DNA from: Niabella pedocola
GTDB taxonomy: Bacteria; Bacteroidota; Bacteroidia; Chitinophagales; Chitinophagaceae
DNA length: 64,000 bases
NCBI RefSeq assembly: GCF_021044425.1
Contig: NZ_JAJNEC010000005.1
Location: 310,001-374,000, forward strand
Direction: 5' to 3'
The notes below the pieces were generated by a model that worked only from the letters and a program-made list of their open reading frames with translations, was not told the origin of the DNA and made no database searches. The position numbers were made by a program, and so were the translations under genes. Positions 51,322 to 60,264 of the stretch are shown one piece after another (the first letter of the stretch is position 1; the number at the start of each line of letters is the position of its first letter).

Positions 51322-51960
51322 TTATACCGCTGCACCCGTATTCAGGGTAGCAATGTAATCCAGCAGTTCATCCCTGCCCAGTTTATCTACCGCCGACGTA
51401 ACAAAATGAGGCGGCAATGTTTCCCAGCTTTCTTTCAGCATATTTAAAAATGCGGTCACCGTGCGGGTGGTGGCGCCCGGCTTATTTTTATCGGCCTTGG
51501 TAAATACCAACGCAAAGGGAATACCCCATTCACCCAGCTGGTTAATGAATTCCAGATCCATCTTTTGCGGCTCGTGCCGGCTGTCGATCAATACAAATAA
51601 ACTCACCAGGTTTTCCCGCTTGAGGATATATTTCTCAATCATCATCGACCAGCTCTTACGTTGCTTTTGCGAAACTTTTGCATAGCCGTAACCGGGAAGA
51701 TCCACCAGGTACCAGGGCAACCGCTGCATTTTTCCACTCCTATCCCGGTAGCCGGAAATGATATCAAAATGATTGATCAGCTGTGTTTTGCCTGGTGCTG
51801 CAGATGTTTTGGCCAGCGCCTTTTTATTACACAGCATATTGATAAGGGACGATTTGCCCACATTGCTTCTTCCGATAAAGGCATATTCCGGCCGGTCGGC
51901 CTTCGGGCATTGCGTATATTCCGCGCTGCTTTTGTTATAATCAGCAGATACAATTTCCAT
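51322..51960 (-). CDS. ysxC: Ribosome biogenesis GTP-binding protein YsxC/EngB
   Basis: 212 residues. It helps assemble the 50S subunit. GTPase motifs are G1 GRSNVGKSS (30-38), G3 DLPGYGYAKV, and G4 TKAD, with IEKYILKRENL and LIDSRHEPQKMD between. A longer frame begins at 52029, but the ATG at 51960 (MEIVSADYNKSS) is the family-like start. It lies 10 bases after the GntR-LacI regulator gene on the same strand, so the two are probably one transcript. Confidence 0.93.
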   Translation of the reverse strand: MEIVSADYNKSSAEYTQCPKADRPEYAFIGRSNVGKSSLINMLCNKKALAKTSAAPGKTQLINHFDIISGYRDRSGKMQRLPWYLVDLPGYGYAKVSQKQRKSWSMMIEKYILKRENLVSLFVLIDSRHEPQKMDLEFINQLGEWGIPFALVFTKADKNKPGATTRTVTAFLNMLKESWETLPPHFVTSAVDKLGRDELLDYIATLNTGAAV

Positions 51961-51970
51961 AGTTGCAAAT

Positions 51971-52993
51971 TTACAGGGATGGACGCAATCGCAAATGAAA
52001 AGGCACGGCCACCTGCTGTTTCTCGCCACTGAGTATTAACCGGGCTGCTTCCTCCCCCATGGCCGCAAAATCGGTGGAAAAAGTGGTGATCCCCTGCAGG
52101 ATCAGTCGTTTTAAGGGCGTTTCATTGTAGCTGATCACGCCTACATCCCGGCCGATCACCAGCTGCGCCGCCATGATTTTGTCCACGAGGGTCACCAGGT
52201 CATCTTCCATTAAACAAATGTATACTTCCTTGGGGGCGATGACTTCTTTCTGAATATAGTGCACCACTTCTCCATTAAATGCATATTGCTGGCAAAAACG
52301 CCGGAATCCTTTTGTAATCTCCTCGGGGAAATAAGAGTATTCCGGTACAATAATTTTCAGGGTTTCATATTGCCCGAGGCGACTCAACGCCTGTTCCAGC
52401 GACCGGTAAATATCTTCTTCAAAATTTTCATACACCGCACTCACCTCACCGCTTACCCCGGGCACCAGCTTATCCAGCAGGATCAGCTTGTCCTTCGGCA
52501 AGGCATTGATGATTTCTGAAACTCCGGATCCGCCTTCCAGGAAATGCGGGATGATTACAAAATGCGTATACGGCTTCTCTATTCCGGACAATAGCTTTTT
52601 AAATAAATTGAAATCGTTATTATAAATGTAAAAATCAATAAGTGCCGTGGGGCCCAGTGTTTTTACAAACGCATCATAGATGATCTTTTTATGGGTGCTG
52701 AGTTTATTAAACAGCAGGAAAATTTTGAGGGGGCTTTGAAGTTCTACAGTTTTTACAAAATACCCTTTCCCTGGTACGGATCCCAGCACACCCATCCGCT
52801 TCAGATGTTTGTATGCCTTTTCTGCTGTATCGCGGGAGATCTCAAACTCATAACTCAATTCATTGATCGATGGTAAAAGATCGTTTTGCTTAATGCTGCC
52901 ATCCGCAATGGCATTCATAATGGATTGTGCCAATTGCTGGTACTTGGGCGTGGCAGATAATACATCCAGGTCAATATATTTAAAAATACTCAT
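51971..52993 (-). CDS. GntR-type HTH with LacI-like sugar-binding domain
   Basis: 340 residues. The winged HTH at 1-75 (TPKYQQLAQSIMNAIADGSIKQNDLLPSINELSYEFEISRDTAEKAYKHLKRMGVLGSVPGKGYFV) is followed by a periplasmic-binding/LacI-type effector domain (THFVIIPHFLEGG, VIGRDVGVISYNETPLKRLILQGITTFSTDFAAMGEEAARLIL). This GntR-LacI fusion is a known Bacteroidota regulator type that senses sugars such as L-rhamnose or other monosaccharides. A candidate target is the SusC/D locus 2-3 kb away, but this is inference. The frame opening at 53143 is rejected in favour of the ATG at 52993. Confidence 0.9.
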   Translation of the reverse strand: MSIFKYIDLDVLSATPKYQQLAQSIMNAIADGSIKQNDLLPSINELSYEFEISRDTAEKAYKHLKRMGVLGSVPGKGYFVKTVELQSPLKIFLLFNKLSTHKKIIYDAFVKTLGPTALIDFYIYNNDFNLFKKLLSGIEKPYTHFVIIPHFLEGGSGVSEIINALPKDKLILLDKLVPGVSGEVSAVYENFEEDIYRSLEQALSRLGQYETLKIIVPEYSYFPEEITKGFRRFCQQYAFNGEVVHYIQKEVIAPKEVYICLMEDDLVTLVDKIMAAQLVIGRDVGVISYNETPLKRLILQGITTFSTDFAAMGEEAARLILSGEKQQVAVPFHLRLRPSL

Positions 52994-53114
52994 TTCTGTA
53001 ATGGCATGCTGAACAAATAAAAATAGGAAAAATAATGAAGATGCCGGGAAGAAATACATAGCTGCTTCCGGAGCATGCCCCCGGGAACCATTACCGGAAA
53101 AATAAAAATCGTGA

Positions 53115-53155
53115 CGCCTGCAAAAAAAACAGGCGTTCGCCATCTCCCTGGCGAA
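53115..53155. repeat. Two adjacent hairpins upstream of ubiE
   Basis: First hairpin: CGCCTG, loop CAAAAAAAA, CAGGCG (53115-53135). Second hairpin: TTCGCCA, loop TCTCCC, TGGCGAA (53136-53155). On the minus strand the first loop is a run of eight T, an arrangement also seen at 61011-61035. Confidence 0.55.
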
Positions 53156-53183
53156 ATCTCCTGCATCACTGTATAAATCTTGT

Positions 53184-53191
53184 TACCTTTG
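53184..53191 (+). promoter_or_regulatory. -7 promoter box of ubiE
   Basis: TACCTTTG, an exact TAnnTTTG match only six bases before the ATG at 53198. Transcription would start at or next to the start codon, giving a leaderless message. Confidence 0.55.
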
Positions 53192-53197
53192 CGGTTT

Positions 53198-53944
53198 ATG
53201 ACAGAATTTTCGCACGATCATATCATCCCCTATAAAGGATCTGAAAAAACAAAGAAAGAACAGGTTGCTGAAATGTTTGACCGCATTGCACCCCGGTATG
53301 ACCTTACCAACCGCGTGCTTTCCGGCCGCACAGATGTAGCCTGGCGTAAGAAAGCGATCGGCATGCTGAAGAAATACCGGCCGCAGCAGGTACTGGACAT
53401 TGCCACCGGAACCGGCGACATGGCATTGCGGGCCTATAAGATGCTGGAGCCGCAACAGGTAACCGGTGTTGATATCTCTGCCCAGATGCTGGAGGTTGGC
53501 CGGCAAAAAATTGCCAAAGAAGGACTGAGCGACCGGATCACCCTTGAACTGGGTGACTCCGAAAACCTGCAATTTCCCAACAATCGCTTTGATGCAGCAA
53601 TGGCAGCGTTCGGGGTCCGCAATTTTGAAAACCTGGAAAAAGGTTTATCGGAAATGTACCGGGTATTAAAACCCGGCGGGCAATTGCTCATCATCGAATT
53701 TTCGAGGCCCAAACCCGGGTTGTTCAAAGGGTTGTACCAGCTTTATATGAATGTGGTGGCACCGCAGATCGCCGGCCTTCTGAAACAGAATAAAGAAGCC
53801 TACCAGTACCTGAATAAATCGGCGCGGGCATTTCCGGAACGGAAGGACTTTACCGATATCCTGCAAAAAGTAGGCTTTTCCAATGCACGGTATAAAGCGC
53901 TTACGCTGGGCATCTGCTGCATTTATACGGCAGAGAAGCGATAA
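53198..53944 (+). CDS. ubiE: Demethylmenaquinone methyltransferase (UbiE/MenG)
   Basis: 248 residues. It makes menaquinone from demethylmenaquinone with SAM. Motif I is VLDIATGTGDMA (66-76). Family motifs follow: VAEMFDRIAPRYDLTNRVLSGRTD near the N terminus, AFGVRNFENLEKGL and EFSRPK. Menaquinone is the usual quinone of Bacteroidota, so menG is the more apt name. The frame opening at 53180 is rejected because its TTG start and first codons are the promoter box itself. Confidence 0.95.
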   Translation: MTEFSHDHIIPYKGSEKTKKEQVAEMFDRIAPRYDLTNRVLSGRTDVAWRKKAIGMLKKYRPQQVLDIATGTGDMALRAYKMLEPQQVTGVDISAQMLEVGRQKIAKEGLSDRITLELGDSENLQFPNNRFDAAMAAFGVRNFENLEKGLSEMYRVLKPGGQLLIIEFSRPKPGLFKGLYQLYMNVVAPQIAGLLKQNKEAYQYLNKSARAFPERKDFTDILQKVGFSNARYKALTLGICCIYTAEKR

Positions 53945-53990
53945 TGGACGCCTGAGTTAGCAGCGATTAGGCTTGGGATAACAGATATCA

Positions 53991-54018
53991 GATTTGAGAT
54001 TTGAGATTTGAGATTTCA
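53991..54018. repeat. Heptamer repeat (gatttga)n
   Basis: Four tandem units of seven bases: gatttga three times, then gatttca. They lie in the spacer 53945-54088 between ubiE and the metal-receptor-like gene. Relatives of the unit occur at 31340-31390 and 8735-8911. Confidence 0.7.
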
Positions 54019-54088
54019 GAATCGGGTATCCAGCTTCAATAATCCGGCACCGGGCATACCTTCCAATCTTAAACCCTGAACTTTAAAA

Positions 54089-54808
54089 GTGAAAATCGTA
54101 TCCCTCGTTCCATCCATAACAGAACTTTTATACAGCCTGGGGCTGGAACGGGAAGTAACCGGCATCACTAAATTCTGTGTTCATCCGCAAACCTGGTTCC
54201 AAACCAAAACACGTGTGGGCGGTACCAAAACCCTGAACCTGGAAAAGATCAGCGCGCTTGAACCTGATCTGATCATCGCCAATAAGGAAGAAAATGTAAA
54301 GGAGCAGGTAGCCGCACTGGCCGGCCGGTTTCCTGTGCTTCTTACCGATGTAAACGATTACGCAGGTGCGTTGGAAATGATCCGCGAAGTGGGCGATTAT
54401 ACCAACCGGAAGGATAAGGCGCAGCAATTGATTGCGGCCATTGACGACGCTTTTGCCCATCTTGATACCGGGCCTGCGGTAACCGCTGTATATTTTATCT
54501 GGAAAGATCCCTGGATGACGGTTGGGGGTGATACGTTTATCAATGACATGATGCAACGGGCCGGTTTTCTAAATCTATATGCTGCATTAAAACGGTATCC
54601 TGCAGTAGACCTGAATGTCCTGCAGGCACCTGAATATATCCTTCTTGCTTCGGAGCCCTATCCCTTCAAAGAGCAGCATAAAGCAGCCTTGCGGGAACGT
54701 TATCCGGGCGTAAAAATACTGCTGACAGACGGAGAGCTCTTTAGTTGGTATGGCAGCCGGATGCTTAAAGCGCCGGCTTATTTCCGGCAATTGCGGATGC
54801 ACCGGTAG
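54089..54808 (+). CDS. Helical-backbone metal-receptor (BtuF-like) binding protein
   Basis: 239 residues. The fold is that of ABC-type vitamin B12/iron binding proteins: IVSLVPSITELLYSLGLEREVTGITKFC, then GGTKTLNLEKISALEPDLIIANKEENVKEQVAAL, and GGDTFINDMMQRAG. It has no signal peptide or lipobox, so as written it would stay in the cytoplasm; many Bacteroidota copies are like this. There is no permease or ATPase gene nearby. The start is GTG at 54089 (no ATG in range). The ligand may be cobalamin or another metal complex and is not provable here. Confidence 0.8.
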   Translation: MKIVSLVPSITELLYSLGLEREVTGITKFCVHPQTWFQTKTRVGGTKTLNLEKISALEPDLIIANKEENVKEQVAALAGRFPVLLTDVNDYAGALEMIREVGDYTNRKDKAQQLIAAIDDAFAHLDTGPAVTAVYFIWKDPWMTVGGDTFINDMMQRAGFLNLYAALKRYPAVDLNVLQAPEYILLASEPYPFKEQHKAALRERYPGVKILLTDGELFSWYGSRMLKAPAYFRQLRMHR

Positions 54809-54911
54809 GCACCGGTCACTGAAGCATCAAAAATTACAGCGGCCGCTCCATACCCGTTTTACCCTGTACACAAGCATAAAGGTTTTAAAGTGCCGGGTAT
54901 TGTTATCCGCG

Positions 54912-55208
54912 ACAACAGCCGACGGGCAGGTGCCTTTTTATGTGTACCTACCTGCGGTAACGATCATTGGCGGACAAGAAGCCAGCCTCCTGGCCTCCGC
55001 CGAGCCGCTCTCGGCAACGGTTATTGCCGTTCTATGGCTGCAGGTACCGTTTGGACTCACAGATTGGATCGGCAGTGGTTTAATTATTGCTACGGTATTT
55101 TTGCTGAGCCGCAAAGCACGCAGTGCCGGACCGGCGCCGGTTGCCGCTGATAAAAATGCTGCAGACAAAGGCGAGGTTCACACACCTGCGCCCTCGTCTG
55201 CAGCATGA
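54912..55208 (+). pseudogene. Truncated EamA/DMT transporter (C-terminal remnant)
   Basis: About 98 residues are recognisable: VPFYVYLPAVTIIGGQEASL, LLASAEPLSATVIAVLWLQV, WIGSGLIIATVFLLSRK. These are the last repeat of a 10-helix EamA transporter plus an Ala/Pro-rich tail. The first seven or eight helices are missing, and the upstream 100 bases have no homology. The stop codon (55206-55208) abuts the stop of susD (55209-55211) with no gap, so the 3' ends are packed but the 5' end was deleted. Confidence 0.65.
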
Positions 55209-56972
55209 TTAATGCAGTGTAGGATCAAAAGAACCGCCCCAGTCTTTGTTCTGTTCCAGTTTAGTGGTTTTATTAATGATGCTTTGCGCGATCGGATAAA
55301 AGTAATACTTATCAGGCACGATGTTCTTTTGTACCCCAGTCTGCGGTACCTGTACTACCGAATATTTGAAATGCTCCTCCGACAGGCTGAAGGTACCAGC
55401 CTGTTGCTGCGCCTGCAGAATGGGCATTTCGGTACCATTGGCATTGATAGCAATGGCTTCCACCCCACTCTTTGTTTTCTGATCCAGCAAACTGAACAAA
55501 CGCCAGCGACGCAGGTCGTTAAAGCGATGCCCCTCAAAGCACAGTTCAATGTTCCGTTCGTTCATAATGGCTTGCCGCACATCTGTCCTTGATACCGCCG
55601 TAATACCATACATGCTCCCCGCTCCTGGCTCAATACCGGCCCGCTTCCGTATTTCGCGCAGCAGTACCAGCGCATCGGCAGTATGGCCCGCCTCATTTGC
55701 TGTTTCCGCATAATTTAGCATTACTTCTGCAAAACGCATCAGCACAAAATCGATATCATATTGCTGCACATTCGGCTGTGTCAGGCTCAGGTTACAGTTC
55801 TTCAATATAAAGAAACCGGTATAAGTATTGTTATTAGTGGATTTGTCTGCAACATTGGGATTGATCCCGAAGTTATCATTAGCCGAAGCAATGCCCACGC
55901 TGGTATATTGCTTATAGCCCTTGGGCGTGCCGGCCACCGGGAAGGTTCTTGCATTCCAGAGAATGGATTTTTCAAAGCGGGGATCCCGGTTCTTCCAGTA
56001 TGACTGAAGGAAAGCCGCATCCGTTTTATAATAGGTGCCCGTGGGATCATCGTACAGCTTGCCATCCTTCATCGGAAACGTTTTTACAAACTCCCAGGTA
56101 GGACATGCCGATGCATTTCCCCTGCTTAAAGAACCCGGCCGCGCACCAAAATCCCAACCGGCGGTTTTACCCGGAAACTTATTGATCACCGGAAACACGA
56201 TCTCCGAGTTCTTTTCCGACAATGCAATTTTAGCGTAATCTTCAATCAGTCCGTAACCCTGGCTCCTCAGGCTTTCATATGCTTTCTTGTTCTCCGTATA
56301 CGCATCTGCCCAGTACGCATTGCTCCAGGGATTACCGGGATTGAATAACGGGGAAGCTTTATACAGCAATACTTTTGCTTTGAAGGCCTGCGCAAAATTC
56401 CCGTCGATATGCCCCCAGTCTGTAGATGTTACATCGATCCTTGCCGGTAATAAGGCTATGGCTTTATCCAGGTCTTCCATGATAAAATCAAAGCATTCCC
56501 TGGTGGAATTGCGCGGCAGGTCCAGCTCATCATTGTAGCGGTCCAGCGGCGTTTTCACAATGGGCACTCCACCGTATTCTTTCACCATTGAAAAGTAGGT
56601 GTACGCCCGCATAAAATAAGCCTGTGCAAGGATACTTTCTTTTTCTGACTGACTCAGTTTCCCGGCCTGCACATCGCGGATCGCAAGGTTGGCCAGTCGC
56701 ACGTTGGCATAATCCCAACTGGCGGTGGAAGCTCCGGTTACGGTGATGGCATTTTCGCCAAAGGCGATACCGGAAAGCTGTTCACTGTTGCGGTCGGCCG
56801 CCACATTCCAGTTCCCGAATTTATTATAGAGATTGGCCACAAAGGCATTGGCCTGCTGCAGATCGTTCCATACCTGCTCCGGCTGATAGTTGCTTACATC
56901 TTCTATATCCAGCTCTTTGGAACAACGTGTGCCGAAAATGATGATGCATAAAAACAAGCATATTTTTTTCAT
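55209..56972 (-). CDS. SusD/RagB family outer-membrane lipoprotein
   Basis: 587 residues with a lipoprotein signal ending in FGTRC (Cys 17). The SusD TPR-type fold is visible from EDVSNYQPEQVWNDLQQANAFVANLYNKFGNW through ESILAQAYFMRAYTYFSMVKEYGGVPIV, LDKAIALLP, FAQAFKAKVLLYKASPLFNPGNPW, to the C-terminal NERNIELCFEGHRFNDLRRW. It caps the SusC channel and binds a glycan or other nutrient. It begins 22 bases after susC on the same strand. No glycoside hydrolase or other enzyme gene is attached, so the nutrient is unknown. Confidence 0.94.
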   Translation of the reverse strand: MKKICLFLCIIIFGTRCSKELDIEDVSNYQPEQVWNDLQQANAFVANLYNKFGNWNVAADRNSEQLSGIAFGENAITVTGASTASWDYANVRLANLAIRDVQAGKLSQSEKESILAQAYFMRAYTYFSMVKEYGGVPIVKTPLDRYNDELDLPRNSTRECFDFIMEDLDKAIALLPARIDVTSTDWGHIDGNFAQAFKAKVLLYKASPLFNPGNPWSNAYWADAYTENKKAYESLRSQGYGLIEDYAKIALSEKNSEIVFPVINKFPGKTAGWDFGARPGSLSRGNASACPTWEFVKTFPMKDGKLYDDPTGTYYKTDAAFLQSYWKNRDPRFEKSILWNARTFPVAGTPKGYKQYTSVGIASANDNFGINPNVADKSTNNNTYTGFFILKNCNLSLTQPNVQQYDIDFVLMRFAEVMLNYAETANEAGHTADALVLLREIRKRAGIEPGAGSMYGITAVSRTDVRQAIMNERNIELCFEGHRFNDLRRWRLFSLLDQKTKSGVEAIAINANGTEMPILQAQQQAGTFSLSEEHFKYSVVQVPQTGVQKNIVPDKYYFYPIAQSIINKTTKLEQNKDWGGSFDPTLH

Positions 56973-56994
56973 TTGAATATCTGTTTAAGGTCAT

Positions 56995-59900
56995 TTAAAA
57001 AGTAAGGTTCAGTCCGGCCGTAAGTGTTTTCATTACCGGGTAAGAATCATAGTTTTTCTGTTCGGGATCCTGGAACTCTTTCAGTTTGGAAATAGCAAAA
57101 AGATTGGTTCCGTTTACAAATACCTGTGCATTCACCAGCTTCAGCCGGTTGATCCAGCGGGCGGGAAGGGTATACCCGATGTTCAGATTTTTTAAACGCG
57201 TATAGGCACCGTTCCGCATCCAGAACGTAGAGCCATCGCTGCCAGATTCCAGCCAGTTTTGCCCCACCACACGCGGGTACTTGGCATCGGGGGTTTCCGG
57301 GGTCCAAACATCACTGGCCCAGATGGGATAATACACCCTGAAATTACCGCCCCACTGGCGGATACCGGGCCCATCCTGGTTGCTTACCATTACGTCGTAA
57401 GAGGTTACCCCCTGAAAATGCGCATCCAGTGAAATGCCATTCCAGGATACATTAAAACCAAATCCATAATTAACCCTTGGCTTCCCGTTCTTGCTCAGCA
57501 GCTGTACATCATTGCCGTCGATCCTTCCGTCGGCGCCCGGCGTGTATCCGTCGCCGCGCACGTCTTCATAGATAATGGCACCCAGGTAGGGCTTGCGGCC
57601 ATAATAGTTATAGCCCTTTGCCGTAAGCTCGTCCAGCTGCTGCTGGGTACGGATAATGCCCAGCGCCTTAAAACCATAGATCCGGTCTTCGGGCTGGCCG
57701 ATACGGGTACGGAAATACTCTACGCCACCCGGCCCATAGGCCACCGGCTCATCCAGTACATCCCAGCGATCCCGGGCATAGCCCAGATTGCCATACACGG
57801 AATAAGAAAATTCCTTGCCGGCCCGGTCGCTCCACTGGATATCAAATTCAGCCCCCTTGAAGGAACGCACCGCATAGTTCTCCGGTGCCGGCGTGGTACC
57901 GTAAACATCCGGGATGGCTACCACACGCGACGCCAGAATGTCCTTCATCTTATTAGTGAACACATCCAGCCGCCCGGAAAGCCGGCTATTTAATGTAGCA
58001 AAATCCAAACCGATGTTCTTATTCTCTACAGTTGCCCATGTGAGGCCGGGTACCGGAACGGGACTGGGCTGGATGGTCTTATACAACCGGTCGCCGAATA
58101 CATAGGGCGTGCTGTTTTGATACGTTTCCTTGTACAGGAACCCGGGAATGGTTTGCGGATCTGCGATATTGGTATAATTCAGATCATTTCCGGTGGTACC
58201 ATAAGAAGCTCTCAGTTTCAGTTCATTCAAAAATGCTACATGATCCTTAAAGAAGGATCCCTGTGAAAGCCGCCATGCCAGCGACACAGAGGGATACGCG
58301 CCCCATTTGCGGCCACTGGCAAAGGCGCTGTTGCCATCATAGCGAAGCGATGCATCCACAATATACCGGTTGGCATAATTATAATTCAGCCGGCCGATCC
58401 AGGATTGTGCAGCCCCCAATCCTTCGAGTCCATCTGCAAAGCGGTCTGCGGGATCTGCCGAATAAGGAAAGAACTGATCGATATTTGCGATGGGATTGTA
58501 CGCTGTAGCGATAGAGCGGTAAAAATGATCCTGGCGCTGTTCAAACACCGCAAGGGCATCCACCGTATGTTTACCAAAACTGCGGTTATAAGTCAGGAAC
58601 GCATTGAACTGGTACTTCCAGCCATTGTCCTGTTGATAGCGCAAAAAAGGTGCCTGCTGGCTGAAGTTGAAGATATTGGTTTTGTTAGGATCCGGCGGAC
58701 CCGGTACGAAGCGGTTTTGCGGATCCCCTTGTATAAACACATAGTTTTTCTGGAAGGTCATATACCATTTCCGCAAAAAATCATTGGCCTCATAGTTACC
58801 CACAATTTTGGCGGCCAACCCCCGGGTGATCTTATGCAGGTTAATGTCCAGTGTTGCGATGGTATTCAATTGCCGTTTCCTGGTTTTGATATAGCGGTCG
58901 CCCATCACCTGGTCAATCACACTCCAGGCCTGCCAGCTGCCCATGGGTGTTTGTACCGGGTAATCGGTAATATGATCGGCCGGCGTTCCGTCGGCATTGA
59001 TATAAAACGGATATAGCTTCGGCCAGTTAAAGGTTACCCTGTAAAAATCCGACACATCGTAATCATCGTCGGGCGAAAAGGGCCAGTAAAATTTATCCGA
59101 ATTCTGCTGTGCCGCTGCAATATTCATATTGAGCTTGATATCGTTGGTGATCTTTGCCGTAATATTGGAACGCAGGTTAAACTTTTTATACCCCAGGTTT
59201 TCATAAGAACCATTTTCCCCGGTATAACTCACCATGTTGTAATAATTCAGTTTATCACTCCCGCCGGAGATATCCAGGAGATACTTTTGTACTGTTGGAT
59301 TGCGCCATACCCAATCGTTTACATTATAGTTCTTGTCTTTAAAATAATTGAACTCTATTTCACCGTTGGGCAACGGGTCATTTTTTTTGTTATACTCATT
59401 GTTGAATTGCACCACCCGGTTCTGATAGATCAGCTCATCGGTGGCTGTAGTAAGATCGCTCAGCAGGGTTCTTGTGGGTGTGGATCTTGAATACGAGGTT
59501 TGAAAGTGGAGGGTCGGCTTTTGAGCCGTTCCTTTTTTCGTGGTTACTACAATTACACCGTTCCCCGCTCTGGAACCGTAAATAGAAGCCGTTGCCGCAT
59601 CTTTCAGTACGTTCAGCTGGTCGATCTCATTCGGATCCAATGCATCAAATTCAGCCTTACCCTTAATGACCCCATCAATCACGTATAAAGGCTCTCCGTT
59701 GGCACCGCGGATACGGATGCTGGAACTGGCACCCGAAAGACCAGAGGTATTGGTAACCGTTACGCCCGGGGCGCGGCCTGCAAGGGTATTGGACATATTT
59801 GCAGCCGGTATATCGGTTAGTTTTTTTGTGCTGATGCTGGTAACAGCTCCCGTAAGATTGGAGCGTTTCTGGGTGCCATAACCCACCACCACCACTTCAT

Positions 59901-60264
59901 CGAGGGCAGCGGCAAGCGCAGAAAGCCGGATCTGCAAGGTAGCTTCACTCCCTACATTTACTTCCTGCGGCTGAAAGCCGATGGCAGATATTTCCAACAC
60001 ATCACCCACCGTTACACTGATCCGGAACGATCCGTCGGCAGCACTGGCAACAGCCGTTGTTTTATCTTTTATTTTGATGGTGGCACCGGCAACCGGATTG
60101 CCGGAAGAGTCGGTGATCTTTCCTTCTACAGGCGGGGCCTGGATCAGGTAAGGAATGGCGTTGCCGCCAGCAGGCTTTGCGGCGTACAGTGCGTGTGCTG
60201 TTAACAAAAAACAGCACAGCAACACCGGAAAGCGCATGGCATACTTCTGGAGTCTGATTTGCAT
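56995..60264 (-). CDS. SusC/RagA family TonB-linked outer-membrane transporter
   Basis: 1089 residues. The signal peptide is followed by a carboxypeptidase-like repeat (GKITDSSGNPVAGATIKIKDK, DGSFRISVTVGDVLEISAIGFQ), the SusC box (LDEVVVVGYGTQKRSNLTGAV), a plug (VTVTNTSGLSGASSSIRIRG, EIDQLNVLKDAATASIYGSRAGNGVIVVTTKKG) and a long barrel ending GLNLTF. No secretin/STN domain for anti-sigma signalling is seen, so regulation by an ECF sigma factor is unlikely. It forms the channel of the SusC/D pair with the gene downstream. Confidence 0.95.
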   Translation of the reverse strand: MQIRLQKYAMRFPVLLCCFLLTAHALYAAKPAGGNAIPYLIQAPPVEGKITDSSGNPVAGATIKIKDKTTAVASAADGSFRISVTVGDVLEISAIGFQPQEVNVGSEATLQIRLSALAAALDEVVVVGYGTQKRSNLTGAVTSISTKKLTDIPAANMSNTLAGRAPGVTVTNTSGLSGASSSIRIRGANGEPLYVIDGVIKGKAEFDALDPNEIDQLNVLKDAATASIYGSRAGNGVIVVTTKKGTAQKPTLHFQTSYSRSTPTRTLLSDLTTATDELIYQNRVVQFNNEYNKKNDPLPNGEIEFNYFKDKNYNVNDWVWRNPTVQKYLLDISGGSDKLNYYNMVSYTGENGSYENLGYKKFNLRSNITAKITNDIKLNMNIAAAQQNSDKFYWPFSPDDDYDVSDFYRVTFNWPKLYPFYINADGTPADHITDYPVQTPMGSWQAWSVIDQVMGDRYIKTRKRQLNTIATLDINLHKITRGLAAKIVGNYEANDFLRKWYMTFQKNYVFIQGDPQNRFVPGPPDPNKTNIFNFSQQAPFLRYQQDNGWKYQFNAFLTYNRSFGKHTVDALAVFEQRQDHFYRSIATAYNPIANIDQFFPYSADPADRFADGLEGLGAAQSWIGRLNYNYANRYIVDASLRYDGNSAFASGRKWGAYPSVSLAWRLSQGSFFKDHVAFLNELKLRASYGTTGNDLNYTNIADPQTIPGFLYKETYQNSTPYVFGDRLYKTIQPSPVPVPGLTWATVENKNIGLDFATLNSRLSGRLDVFTNKMKDILASRVVAIPDVYGTTPAPENYAVRSFKGAEFDIQWSDRAGKEFSYSVYGNLGYARDRWDVLDEPVAYGPGGVEYFRTRIGQPEDRIYGFKALGIIRTQQQLDELTAKGYNYYGRKPYLGAIIYEDVRGDGYTPGADGRIDGNDVQLLSKNGKPRVNYGFGFNVSWNGISLDAHFQGVTSYDVMVSNQDGPGIRQWGGNFRVYYPIWASDVWTPETPDAKYPRVVGQNWLESGSDGSTFWMRNGAYTRLKNLNIGYTLPARWINRLKLVNAQVFVNGTNLFAISKLKEFQDPEQKNYDSYPVMKTLTAGLNLTF

